Origin: a virus
Strand: one strand, 5' to 3'
DNA length: 64,000 nt
IMG/VR virus record: IMGVR_UViG_3300028862_000012
Location: 124,001 to 188,000 of that record
Shown here: positions 44,312 to 51,739 of the stretch, one piece after another
Position numbering within the stretch: position 1 is the stretch's first letter
Layout of the letters: each line of letters opens with the position of its first letter
Translations under genes and position numbers: made by a program
The notes under the pieces: generated by a model
What the model was told of the DNA's origin: nothing
What the model saw: the letters and a program-made list of their open reading frames with translations, nothing else
Databases searched by the model: none

Positions 44312-45541
44312 ATGACAGGACTTTGGGATGCAGGGAATAGCTCTTTAGATTATACAATAGTTGGAAATTGGAACGCAAATACTAATTCTCCTAATTTAGA
44401 TGTTGTATCTACAATAGGAAATGCTTATATAGTTTCTACGGCTGGCACTCATACTCTTGGAACTATATCAAATTGGAATGTTAATGATGTTGCTTTGAAA
44501 ATATCTACAGGATGGGCTATTTTATCTAATAGATTTTCATTAGTTACTAATTATTTATATGTAGGAAAGCATGGTAGTGATACAGCAGGAAATGGTTCAG
44601 TAGAGAAACCTTTTTTAACAATTCAGAAAGCAATAAGTGTAGCTACAGCAGGTACAACTATTTTTGTATGGCCGGGAGCTTATACAGAAAACCTAGCATT
44701 AAAAGCAGGAGTAAACTTAGTAGCTCCTGCAAAGTTTTCGGTAACAGTTATAGGAACTGCTTCTACTGGAATTACAGGAACAGTTTATTTAGAGAAAATA
44801 ATTTTTAGAAATTCAACTGGCTATGCTCTAAATTTTAGTGGAACTACTGCTCAAAATATACAGGCTTTAATGTGTAACTTTGAGTCAGCAACAGGAAATG
44901 GATATGATGCTGTTAATTATTCAAATTCAAATGCATCCAGTAAATTATTTATGACTGATAGTGTAGTAACTACTTATACTTCTACAACGGCTAAAGCATT
45001 AAATGTTGTAGCTGGTTCTGCTGGAAGTATTATAATGGCAAATACTACAGTTCAGTTAGTAGATAATCCTAATCATGTGGCTATTTATCTTGGTGGATCA
45101 GTTAGCTATACTCATACAATGGATGCAATAATAGGACAAGTAGTTACTGCTAATACTTCACATTTCACAGCGGCTATGTTAACTGTTACTACTTTAAGTG
45201 TCCCTACTTTAGTACATAATTCCACTTTTACAATGCCTAGTATGCTATCAAGTATTGTAACTACAACAACTTCAACACCTGCTATAACAGGTTCAGGATT
45301 ATTAACGTATGCGGCGGCTTTTTATGCAGGTACAGGAAGTGGAGGAGCGGCTACTTTAAATAATGGATTAGGCCCTTTACCTTTTGATATGGCTTCTATA
45401 AAGTTTAGGACTCAAGCAGGACTACTACCTAATACTGCTTTAGCTTTAGGATATTTAAATGGAGTTCTTGAATTTACCTCTTCTGGATTATATTTTAGTA
45501 TTGGAACAACCAGATATAAATTAAGTATGACTGCTGTATAA
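44312..45541 (+). CDS. Tail spike/fibre protein with parallel beta-helix
   Basis: 409 aa. YVGKHGSDTAGNGSVEKPF followed by TIQKAISVATAGTTIFVWPG is the typical entry of right-handed parallel beta-helix proteins (pectate-lyase-like, DUF1565 type) used as phage spikes and fibres. The rest is low in charge and rich in T, S, G, as expected of a beta-solenoid. Probably virion surface; no depolymerase active site can be assigned. Confidence 0.75.
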   Translation: MTGLWDAGNSSLDYTIVGNWNANTNSPNLDVVSTIGNAYIVSTAGTHTLGTISNWNVNDVALKISTGWAILSNRFSLVTNYLYVGKHGSDTAGNGSVEKPFLTIQKAISVATAGTTIFVWPGAYTENLALKAGVNLVAPAKFSVTVIGTASTGITGTVYLEKIIFRNSTGYALNFSGTTAQNIQALMCNFESATGNGYDAVNYSNSNASSKLFMTDSVVTTYTSTTAKALNVVAGSAGSIIMANTTVQLVDNPNHVAIYLGGSVSYTHTMDAIIGQVVTANTSHFTAAMLTVTTLSVPTLVHNSTFTMPSMLSSIVTTTTSTPAITGSGLLTYAAAFYAGTGSGGAATLNNGLGPLPFDMASIKFRTQAGLLPNTALALGYLNGVLEFTSSGLYFSIGTTRYKLSMTAV

Positions 45542-45547
45542 CAAGTG

Positions 45548-45712
45548 ATGTATACTTTTTATCTTTCAGAAAGTGAAATTAAACAAATAATTTCTTCCTT
45601 AATACTTTCTAAAGATAAAGAGTTAATAAAACTCTTATTAGAACAAATAAATAAAATAGACTTATCTGATAAGGAAATAGATATTATTATTGACAGCATT
45701 GTAGACATATGA
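45548..45712 (+). CDS. Small hypothetical protein, 54 aa
   Basis: Short helical protein (ESEIKQIISSLIL, SDKEIDIIIDS) after the spike gene with no clear Shine-Dalgarno. Plausible small virion-assembly or chaperone peptide, position-based only. Confidence 0.4.
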   Translation: MYTFYLSESEIKQIISSLILSKDKELIKLLLEQINKIDLSDKEIDIIIDSIVDI

Positions 45713-45735
45713 TAAAATAATATTGAGGTTTTTAT

Positions 45736-46392
45736 ATGCTTAAAAATATAGTAATTGGCGATATTCATGGTCGCAGTGATTGGAAGAAATATATAAAAGA
45801 AGAATTTGATAATTTTTATTTTGTAGGAGATTATTTTGATTCCAGAGATGGATTTTCTATTATAGATCAAATTACAAATTTTAGAGAAATCTGTAAAGTA
45901 GTCAGAAAAGATTCACGATTTCATCTTTGTCTAGGAAATCATTGCCATCAATATCTTAGAGGACTAGAACCAGATTATTATTTAAGTTGTAGTGGCGCTC
46001 AATTTTCTGCTCGATTTGATATACAAGAAGTACTTGAAGCTAATATGGACTTAATTAAAATAGTATATCAAATTGACGATACACTTATCTCTCATGCTGG
46101 AATCAGTAATAGCTTTATGAAAGTTTTAAATCTTACTAATCCACTTGATATTAATAATCGATTTAATGAATATAGAACTTCTGTTGGTTGGAACGGCTAT
46201 GATCCAAAAGGTTATGGAAATAATAAGGACAATAGCTGTTTATGGATACGTCCAGAGGCATTATTGTCTGACAAATTGACTGGCTATAAGCAAATAGTAG
46301 GGCATACTCATTTTGATATTATCACTACTATCGATGGTATTACTTTTACAGATAACAATAATAAAGAGGTCTATAGATTTTTATCTATATAA
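45736..46392 (+). CDS. Calcineurin-like metallophosphoesterase
   Basis: 218 aa with the full motif set: GDIHGR, GDYFDSRD, GNHCH, ISHAGIS and VGHTHFD. This is the lambda protein-phosphatase / ApaH-like type, which needs two metal ions. Substrates may be phosphoproteins or dinucleotides. GAGG precedes the ATG. Confidence 0.88.
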   Translation: MLKNIVIGDIHGRSDWKKYIKEEFDNFYFVGDYFDSRDGFSIIDQITNFREICKVVRKDSRFHLCLGNHCHQYLRGLEPDYYLSCSGAQFSARFDIQEVLEANMDLIKIVYQIDDTLISHAGISNSFMKVLNLTNPLDINNRFNEYRTSVGWNGYDPKGYGNNKDNSCLWIRPEALLSDKLTGYKQIVGHTHFDIITTIDGITFTDNNNKEVYRFLSI

Positions 46393-46404
46393 AATTATTG
46401 TAAT

Positions 46405-46436
46405 TGTGAAATATTTCACAGCAAAATAGCTATTTT
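46405..46436. promoter_or_regulatory. Two adjacent perfect palindromes, one CRP-like
   Basis: TGTGAAATATTTCACA (46405-46420) fits TGTGA-N6-TCACA, the consensus of CRP/FNR-family regulators. AAAATAGCTATTTT (46423-46436) follows. Both lie upstream of the promoter at 46472-46500. Confidence 0.5.
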
Positions 46437-46471
46437 CAGCTTAGTTGTATTTAATATTTTCATATTATTAG

Positions 46472-46500
46472 TTGACATAAATCTATTATAGGTATATAAT
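46472..46500 (+). promoter_or_regulatory. Consensus sigma-70-like promoter (leaderless type)
   Basis: TTGACA (46472-46477), 17-nt spacer, TATAAT (46495-46500): a perfect consensus promoter. The ATG at 46507 sits at the expected transcription start. Confidence 0.75.
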
Positions 46501-46506
46501 TCTATT

Positions 46507-46752
46507 ATGAATATGAAGAGATTAACTATATCTACAGTTATACAAAAGAAATCGGTACAATATACTTTGCGAATATATACAAAAAATAAGGCTACTATAA
46601 CCTACCCCGAAATAGAGAATAAACAAGTACAATATTATCGGAAATCAATTACTAATGACTCTAATATTAAGACACTTGAACGTTTTTTCAGAATTCAAAG
46701 TTTAGTAATTGAAGATACAGTAACATTGCAAGATGTTATTGAAAGACTGTAA
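46507..46752 (+). CDS. Hypothetical protein, 81 aa
   Basis: Basic N-terminus; beta then helix. No Shine-Dalgarno before either ATG (46507, 46513), consistent with leaderless translation from the consensus promoter. No family recognised. Confidence 0.55.
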   Translation: MNMKRLTISTVIQKKSVQYTLRIYTKNKATITYPEIENKQVQYYRKSITNDSNIKTLERFFRIQSLVIEDTVTLQDVIERL

Positions 46753-46761
46753 GGAGGTAAT

Positions 46762-46989
46762 ATGAAAAATCGGGGTTTTAAGAAAGGTGATTTTACTGTA
46801 TATGTAACTATAGGAAAAGATACAAAAGGTAATGATTCCTTTGTAGGGACAATGTATGATAAAACAGAAAAGCTTATTATGCCTGTCTATTCCACTATTT
46901 CACATTTTGATTGTGCATTGAAAGGAATAGCTTATATGCGAACATTAAATGATATGCCGAGTAACTACAAATTAAAGGTGGCAGTATGA
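46762..46989 (+). CDS. Hypothetical protein, 75 aa
   Basis: AAGGAGG immediately upstream, among the strongest ribosome-binding sites in the window. Beta-rich. No family recognised. Confidence 0.6.
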   Translation: MKNRGFKKGDFTVYVTIGKDTKGNDSFVGTMYDKTEKLIMPVYSTISHFDCALKGIAYMRTLNDMPSNYKLKVAV

Positions 46990-47144
46990 AAGAAACAGAA
47001 ATTATAGAATTTAAAAATGATTCTTTAATTATTAAAGAAAACTTTTTAATAAACTCTAAATACAAAGATATTAAAGCACTGCGAGAGAAGACCAAAGATG
47101 AAGAGGATTATATGCCAGATACTAACGCTTTGTGCTTGCAGTAA
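46986..47144 (+). CDS. Last phage gene before the island, 52 aa
   Basis: Overlaps the upstream stop (ATGA). Charged helical peptide. Its end lies in an inverted repeat at 47128-47153 at the left edge of the island, so its C-terminus may have been altered by the insertion. Confidence 0.5.
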   Translation: MKETEIIEFKNDSLIIKENFLINSKYKDIKALREKTKDEEDYMPDTNALCLQ

Positions 47145-47153
47145 TGTTAGTAT
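47128..47153. repeat. Inverted repeat at left edge of the island
   Basis: ATACTAAC and GTTAGTAT enclose about 18 nt. The AAC...GTT spacing looks attC/secondary-site-like, and the last GTT (about 47146-47148) is a candidate left junction. Weak on its own. Confidence 0.4.
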
Positions 47154-47185
47154 AAAGTGTGATCTTATACTGAACAGTGGAATTT

Positions 47186-48091
47186 ATGTTAGAACGACAA
47201 ACAACCGTGTACCGGCCTTGCGGCCACTACACGGATAATTTGCGGGAAGAAAAGGAGGGAAGATTGACAGCATCAGAATTATTTTCTGGGAATAAACATA
47301 ATCACGGCGATCACAACTGCTATTACTGTGGTGCATCGTGTGATGAACAATATAAAACCGCTGATTACGTAAAAGATACGTTTACCAATCGCGATATTGT
47401 GAAATATCCACAGTCGCAATTTGTTTGTGTCGGCTGCGTTGAATCTCTAGGGAATGGCGAAGACAAAATGCCGTTCATCGACGGGACGGTGAAAGTCAGA
47501 GAGAACGCGCGTGGTATGTGCCCGCGAATGTATTCGTGGATTTTATTTACAGATCATAAGCTCGCCGGAACAAAGGCCCATATAAAAGAATGGCGCGAGC
47601 TTTTAGCCAATCCTCCCGAACCGCCATTTGCAGTAATCCTTGCAGATTCCGGGCAGAAGCAGTTGATATTCCGTGCACCTATCGCAATGAGTAAAAAGTG
47701 TTTTTCAATTCTTCTTGAAGATGAATGTATCGAAGTAATTCCCGAACAGCTTGCAGAACGCCTTGAAATGTGTACACCGATTTGCGCGGCTCTTGGCAAA
47801 CCTGCACTGCAGGGAGAAATCTCTTTTTCATCTTATACCCGATATAACGAATATCATGGTGAAATTGAAACTCTTGAAAAATGGTTGGCCATTCGTGACC
47901 AGCCTTTGTCGCGCCTTGCGGCGTGGTTATCGCTATCAAAGGAGAATGCACAGAATGAGTATGCAAGTATTGAGTGCGGAAAAGTTCCGGCAGGAACTCG
48001 CGGGACTAGTGGACAAAAGCCGGACGATTCCAGAAATGGAACTCGGAGTAATCAAGGATCAGGCGGTCAGGTTCTGCTCGATCTTGGCTGA
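47186..48091 (+). CDS. csf1: Csf1, type IV-B CRISPR-Cas large-subunit (Cas8-like) protein
   Basis: 301 aa from ATG 47186 (an in-frame GTG at 47177 adds three residues). The N-terminal half has a four-cysteine zinc site: CYYC and, about 30 residues on, CVGC (near residues 45-48 and 81-84), the hallmark of Csf1. In the IV-B ribonucleoprotein Csf1 takes the Cas8-like position at the 5' end of the guide. The last about 45 residues overlap the start of the cas11-like gene in another frame and look low-complexity, so the functional part may be shorter. It opens an operon csf1-cas11-csf2-csf3. Confidence 0.85.
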   Translation: MLERQTTVYRPCGHYTDNLREEKEGRLTASELFSGNKHNHGDHNCYYCGASCDEQYKTADYVKDTFTNRDIVKYPQSQFVCVGCVESLGNGEDKMPFIDGTVKVRENARGMCPRMYSWILFTDHKLAGTKAHIKEWRELLANPPEPPFAVILADSGQKQLIFRAPIAMSKKCFSILLEDECIEVIPEQLAERLEMCTPICAALGKPALQGEISFSSYTRYNEYHGEIETLEKWLAIRDQPLSRLAAWLSLSKENAQNEYASIECGKVPAGTRGTSGQKPDDSRNGTRSNQGSGGQVLLDLG

Positions 48092-48443
48092 GGTGTTCGG
48101 CGAAGACCTTGACCGGAAAACTTTATGGGAGCGTATCGGAAACGGCCTTATTGTCGCAGCTGCAAAATGCGGCGGCGACTGGGAGCTGTTCGTCAATGAG
48201 ATGCTCAAATACATTAAGGCAGAACCGGGAAAAGTAGCGGCGAATCGCGGGCTTGCGGCTTTCATCGACGAGATGCTTGTTCGCCCGAAAGAATGGCAAG
48301 AGCAGTTTGTCCGCGAATGCGAGGCAAAGCATATGTTCATTTGCGTCAAAGCGCGGATGCTCTGGAACTCACGAAAAACACCACAGGACAATCCCGATGC
48401 AGAAGATCGTTTGACCGGAGGTGCAGAAAATGGAACTAATTAA
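47955..48443 (+). CDS. cas11: Cas11-like small subunit of type IV-B effector
   Basis: 162 aa, all-helical prediction, in the position between csf1 and csf2 where IV-B loci encode the small subunit. The ATG at 47955 is preceded by AAGGAGAATGCACAG; longer ORFs in this frame run into csf1. It overlaps csf1 by 137 nt and csf2 by 14 nt. Small subunits stack along the Csf2 filament in the characterised IV-B complex. Sequence identity of the family is weak, so the call rests on context and fold pattern. Confidence 0.72.
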   Translation: MSMQVLSAEKFRQELAGLVDKSRTIPEMELGVIKDQAVRFCSILAEVFGEDLDRKTLWERIGNGLIVAAAKCGGDWELFVNEMLKYIKAEPGKVAANRGLAAFIDEMLVRPKEWQEQFVRECEAKHMFICVKARMLWNSRKTPQDNPDAEDRLTGGAENGTN

Positions 48444-49386
48444 AAACTGCAAAATACATTGCCTTTCAACGGCATTATCTCCGATCACGCACATGATGGG
48501 AACCTCTGGGAATGAATCCGTCATCAACCGCGAATCAGTCCTGTTCAAAAATAAAATCAGACAGGTTCCGGTTCTGTCTGGCAACGCAATTCGTCACAAG
48601 ATGATACGCGATCCAGGCGGCCTCTACCTTATCAAAGAGTGCGGACTTGTCGGGAAGCTGAACATCGATCAAGCGAATTACCTACTGAATGGCGGTTCTC
48701 TGACAGAATCTTCGACAACGGAAAACCTTGGGCGTATTGCAGAAATGCAAACACTCATGCCGCTCACCCGACTGCTCGGAGGATCACTACGAAATCAGGT
48801 TATCGGTGGATCTCTGTTTGTTCTTCGAGGGCTTTTGGTCTGCGAGGAAAACAGAAGCCAGATTCAGAAACAACTTCCAGAAGGCTACGAACTTCCTGAA
48901 CAGGCATTGCGTTCGGCGGAAGATTTCATCGATCAATATCAGTACACCCGCGGAGATGCGCAAAAACGGAACGACGCTGATCTTATGCTTGAAGAAAAAT
49001 CCGATGACGTAAAATCAAATCTTATGATTTACAACGGACAGGATGTAATTCCCGGTTCTGTTTTCTATCATGGGTTCACCTTACAGAATATTTCACCGAT
49101 CGAAGTAGGGGCATTGCTCCATTCGCTTATTCAGTGGGATGCAGCGGGCGGATTTATCGGAGGTCAATCACGCATAGGACATGGAAAACTCAAGATGTCG
49201 ATTTTCTTCGAGGACGGAGACGACTTCATGGGAAATGAACTCAATCCGGCTGATATCGTGAAAATGTATATCGACCACGTACACGCGAATGCAGAAAAAA
49301 TTGCGCAATGGCTCGATGATACATTCCCGAACAAAGGGAAAAAAGCGGACGCGAAAAAACTTGCTGAAGGAGCGCTCGGCTTATGA
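48430..49386 (+). CDS. csf2: Csf2, Cas7-like backbone of type IV-B effector
   Basis: 318 aa. The ATG at 48430 has GGAGG at 48417-48421. RAMP features: N-terminal KIHCLSTALSPITHM, VPVLSGNAIRHKMIR (typical of Csf2/Csm3-like Cas7), and a C-terminal glycine-rich GGFIGGQSRIGHGKLKM. Multiple Csf2 copies bind guide RNA in the effector. The gene overlaps csf3 by 4 nt (ATGA). Confidence 0.9.
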   Translation: MELIKNCKIHCLSTALSPITHMMGTSGNESVINRESVLFKNKIRQVPVLSGNAIRHKMIRDPGGLYLIKECGLVGKLNIDQANYLLNGGSLTESSTTENLGRIAEMQTLMPLTRLLGGSLRNQVIGGSLFVLRGLLVCEENRSQIQKQLPEGYELPEQALRSAEDFIDQYQYTRGDAQKRNDADLMLEEKSDDVKSNLMIYNGQDVIPGSVFYHGFTLQNISPIEVGALLHSLIQWDAAGGFIGGQSRIGHGKLKMSIFFEDGDDFMGNELNPADIVKMYIDHVHANAEKIAQWLDDTFPNKGKKADAKKLAEGALGL

Positions 49387-50063
49387 TAAAGAACTGGAAA
49401 GTCACCGCATGGCTTTCCAGCCCTTTGGCTGGAGAACCCCCACAGTTTGACGCAATACTCGGATGGGAACTTGCGCGTCGGCTTGGGTATAAACATTGCC
49501 GAAAGCTTACAAGAGATACGCCGTTGAGCGATATTCAAAATCCGCCGATCCCACTTGCGCAGCGTACTATTTCAGGCGTTGACGTGTTCTGCTGTTCAGC
49601 GCCGATACTTCCCGAGCCTCATGATGAATGGGTTGAGAGAATATCAAAGCGGATTGACACCGACGAAATAGCCTTGCTTCTTGCGCCTGAGTTCCGCAAG
49701 TCTCTGCTTGTAGCATCTGGCCCGTATAAGATGCGGTATGTTCCTGAGCGGATTCGCCTTATTGATTGCGTATGCTGGTTTGTACGTGGAGATAGAAAAG
49801 AAATACACAAGCTAGTAAAATCAGTCTATGCGATTGGGAAGCATCGTAATATTGGGTATGGTCAGGTTGAAGATTGGACGTTTGAAGAAACTGAAGAAGA
49901 TTATTCCATCTCTGCATTACGTCAAGGCAAGCCGGTGCTTATGAAAATAATTCCGTTCGGAAGCGAATGTCAAAATATGACTGGATACAAACATTCTTTC
50001 GGCGCGGCGAATATGCCGTATTGGCATCCGGAGAATTATCGGGAGATTGCTTCTCCATGTTGA
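49383..50063 (+). CDS. csf3: Csf3, Cas5-like subunit of type IV-B effector
   Basis: 226 aa, usual Csf3 size. Starts WKVTAWLSSPLAGEPPQFDAIL, with PPQFDA being a Csf3-like signature, and carries the RAMP glycine-rich loop GKHRNIGYGQVEDW. Cas5 proteins cap the 5' handle of the guide RNA. Completes the effector; no cas6/csf5 for guide processing and no csf4/dinG helicase are present, which with cysH defines the IV-B type. Confidence 0.88.
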   Translation: MIKNWKVTAWLSSPLAGEPPQFDAILGWELARRLGYKHCRKLTRDTPLSDIQNPPIPLAQRTISGVDVFCCSAPILPEPHDEWVERISKRIDTDEIALLLAPEFRKSLLVASGPYKMRYVPERIRLIDCVCWFVRGDRKEIHKLVKSVYAIGKHRNIGYGQVEDWTFEETEEDYSISALRQGKPVLMKIIPFGSECQNMTGYKHSFGAANMPYWHPENYREIASPC

Positions 50064-50344
50064 TTGACAAGAAGATAATATTTAGAGCCGGGACGGATAC
50101 GAAAGAATTATATTTATGTGTTGCGGCTCTAAATAAATATCTTGTAGAAAACGAGATAAGATCAAACGATAGAGAACGGACATACAACGTCCACAACAAC
50201 ACGAAAGAAATATACATACGTGAGAGAAGTAAAAGTATTTTTGTGAGGTATAAAAAATTAAAAGAACCGAAAGCGCGAGCGCGAAAAGATAAACAGTTAA
50301 CGAGAGAAACTACAAACAGTACATATGGAGATGGTAGGTGTTAA
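50057..50344 (+). CDS. Unknown 95-aa protein between csf3 and cysH
   Basis: The ATG at 50057 has GGGAG 11 nt upstream and overlaps the csf3 stop; a longer version from 49967 would lie inside csf3. Basic, with a very Arg/Lys-rich C-terminus (KEPKARARKDKQ). It sits in the IV-B operon, overlaps the cysH GTG start, and has lower GC than csf genes. I know no family for it; an RNA-binding accessory is possible. Confidence 0.55.
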   Translation: MLIDKKIIFRAGTDTKELYLCVAALNKYLVENEIRSNDRERTYNVHNNTKEIYIRERSKSIFVRYKKLKEPKARARKDKQLTRETTNSTYGDGRC

Positions 50345-51033
50345 TAATAACAGATCGTCATACAGAAAAAGATTTGAAACTTTGGAAAGAGTATAAGGAG
50401 ATTGATAAAATATCAACATACTCTGAAAAGAAAATAGAGCTTGCAAAAAAATCTATCAATGAGTTTTCATGTAAACATATTGATACTGTTATATATACGT
50501 CATGGGGAAAGGATTCGATTATTCTTCTTCATCTTGTCGCGCTAATGGAATTAAAATATCCGGTTGTATATGTACGTTTTAATGACCGCGATAATCCAGA
50601 TTGTGAATTAGTTCGCGATGCGTTTCTGAAGAAATACAATATTGATTATCACGAGGAATATTTTGATTATAAACGCGTTCGTGCAAAAGATTTGCACTGG
50701 AAAGAAACGGCTAATAAATATGGGCATCATAGAATTACCGGAATAAGAAACGATGAATCAGGGCGTCGATTATTGAACTGGAAAAAATACGGCTTCTTTT
50801 CAGAAAATACTTGTCGCCCATTATCATTGCTTACAAACAAAGAAGTATTCGCATATATTTATCATAATGATTTACCGCTATGCCCTGTATATGGATACCT
50901 CGGAGGTGGAAGATGGCCACGTGAAAACATACGAACTCATTCACTCGCAGGTTCAAGTGCGGATGGTTTCGGACGAACGGAATGGGAGTTCGAATATTAT
51001 CCTGATATTTTGAACAGAATTAAGAGTTTCTAA
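50338..51033 (+). CDS. cysH: CysH-like PP-loop ATPase associated with type IV-B CRISPR
   Basis: 231 aa with GTG start; GGAGATGG upstream. PP-loop SWGKDS at residues 55-60 (SGGKDS-like, ATP-pyrophosphatase), RNDESGRRLL and CRPLSLLTNKEVFAYI in the order of the PAPS-reductase/DndC-type family. IV-B loci characteristically carry such a cysH-like gene of unknown function. Canonical sulfate-reduction partners are absent, so an RNA or DNA modification role is more likely than PAPS reduction. The stop codon abuts an attC-like hairpin. Confidence 0.85.
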   Translation: MLIITDRHTEKDLKLWKEYKEIDKISTYSEKKIELAKKSINEFSCKHIDTVIYTSWGKDSIILLHLVALMELKYPVVYVRFNDRDNPDCELVRDAFLKKYNIDYHEEYFDYKRVRAKDLHWKETANKYGHHRITGIRNDESGRRLLNWKKYGFFSENTCRPLSLLTNKEVFAYIYHNDLPLCPVYGYLGGGRWPRENIRTHSLAGSSADGFGRTEWEFEYYPDILNRIKSF

Positions 51034-51034
51034 T

Positions 51035-51086
51035 AACTGGTTCCACCTGACAATCTTGCGGATTGCAGGTGAACCAAGTGTTAGGT
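51035..51086. repeat. attC-like integron recombination site
   Basis: AAC (51035-51037) and GTTAGGT (51080-51086, fits GTTRRRY) flank an imperfect hairpin: TGGTTC/GAACCA (51038-51043, 51071-51076), ACCTG/CAGGT, CAATC/GATTG, loop TTGCG. Two bases on the left arm only (C51044, A51050) are unpaired, as the extrahelical bases of attC. Size and layout match short attC sites. Confidence 0.75.
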
Positions 51087-51092
51087 TGACGC

Positions 51093-51130
51093 TCAATCCA
51101 TATAGCGCCAGTAGCTGCTATATGGATTGA
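51093..51130. repeat. 14-bp hairpin after attC-like site
   Basis: TCAATCCATATAGC (51093-51106) pairs perfectly with GCTATATGGATTGA (51117-51130), loop 10 nt. A shorter GAAAAA/TTTTTC hairpin follows near 51148-51164. Possible terminator for cysH or cassette-borne structure. Confidence 0.55.
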
Positions 51131-51183
51131 CCGCAAAAAAGAGCGAAAAAGTGCATTTTTCTGCCTTTTTTTACATTATTTAG

Positions 51184-51221
51184 TTGACATAATATCTTGA
51201 TTGTAGTATGCTTTAATCAAG
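51184..51221 (+). promoter_or_regulatory. Cassette promoter with operator palindrome
   Basis: TTGACA (51184-51189), 17-nt spacer, TATGCT (51207-51212). CTTGATT (51196-51202) and AATCAAG (51215-51221) form an inverted repeat straddling the -10 box, well placed for repressor binding. Confidence 0.65.
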
Positions 51222-51284
51222 GTTGATAGTTAAGGCAACCAAATCTAAACGACCTACGGGCTGGTCAGTAAACCCGAAAAACAA

Positions 51285-51557
51285 ATGAAGCACGGAAAAC
51301 TTACCAGAGAACAGGCTATCGAAATCGCAGGATCAGAGATCGTCAAAAAGCTCGATTATGTTAACTGCGAACCCACAAGCCGGTTACAGTGCGACGGCGA
51401 CGACTCAACCGAGTACACCGCATCACTCAAGACCGCCAACGGCGAAACGCTTATTGCCTACTACTACACAACACCCGAGCAAGAGCAGACAATTGCAGAC
51501 GCAGACGCAGATGGTTCGGCGATAGACTGGGAAATCAACGGATACGAGGTTATTTGA
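51285..51557 (+). CDS. Cassette ORF 1, 90 aa
   Basis: Acidic protein (CDGDDSTEY, DADADGSAID) with no family recognised and no clear Shine-Dalgarno; leader of about 65 nt from the predicted start. Its TGA overlaps the next ATG (TGATG). GC-rich like the csf genes. In pair with the DNA-binding ORF it resembles a two-gene toxin-antitoxin or regulator unit. Confidence 0.55.
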   Translation: MKHGKLTREQAIEIAGSEIVKKLDYVNCEPTSRLQCDGDDSTEYTASLKTANGETLIAYYYTTPEQEQTIADADADGSAIDWEINGYEVI

Positions 51558-51739
51558 TGCAACACGGCGGCAAGCGAAATGGGGCGGGCCGCCGCCCTAT
51601 TTTTGAAAAAACAAAGCTGACCCAAATACGGGTAAATCAGGAAATCTGGGACGCTATCCCGGCACCAAAAGCGGCATGGGTTAGGGAAGCGATTGAAGAA
51701 AAAGCGAAAAAAAAGAACCTAACAACTGCCTTAACCTGA
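51557..51739 (+). CDS. Cassette ORF 2, likely ribbon-helix-helix protein, 60 aa
   Basis: Starts MQHGGKRNGAGRRP, a common head of small phage/plasmid DNA-binding proteins, then KLTQIRVNQEIWDAI (strand plus helix) and WVREAIEEKAKK (second helix), as in ribbon-helix-helix repressors. Probably binds the palindrome over the -10 of its promoter. Its last codons lie in the partial attC. Confidence 0.6.
   Translation: MQHGGKRNGAGRRPIFEKTKLTQIRVNQEIWDAIPAPKAAWVREAIEEKAKKKNLTTALT

Noticed and set aside
47136-47171. Promoter for the csf operon (TATACT at 47166)
   Set aside because: A -10-like box exists but no -35 at acceptable spacing, so it is not listed as a feature.
48639-49012. Alternative-frame ORFs inside csf2
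   Set aside because: Long only because of the GC-rich codon pattern; they lack start signals and domains, while the csf2 frame has RAMP motifs.
47177-51033. Type IV-A or type III identity for the csf operon
   Set aside because: There is no DinG/Csf4 helicase, no Cas6/Csf5 and no Cas10; cysH next to csf3 fits IV-B.
50338-51033. True PAPS reductase or Dnd/BREX component
   Set aside because: PP-loop and size fit, but no sulfate-assimilation or dnd partners are present, while csf genes are directly upstream.
51148-51164. GAAAAA/TTTTTC hairpin as a terminator
   Set aside because: A-T-only stem too weak to call separately; mentioned with the stronger hairpin.
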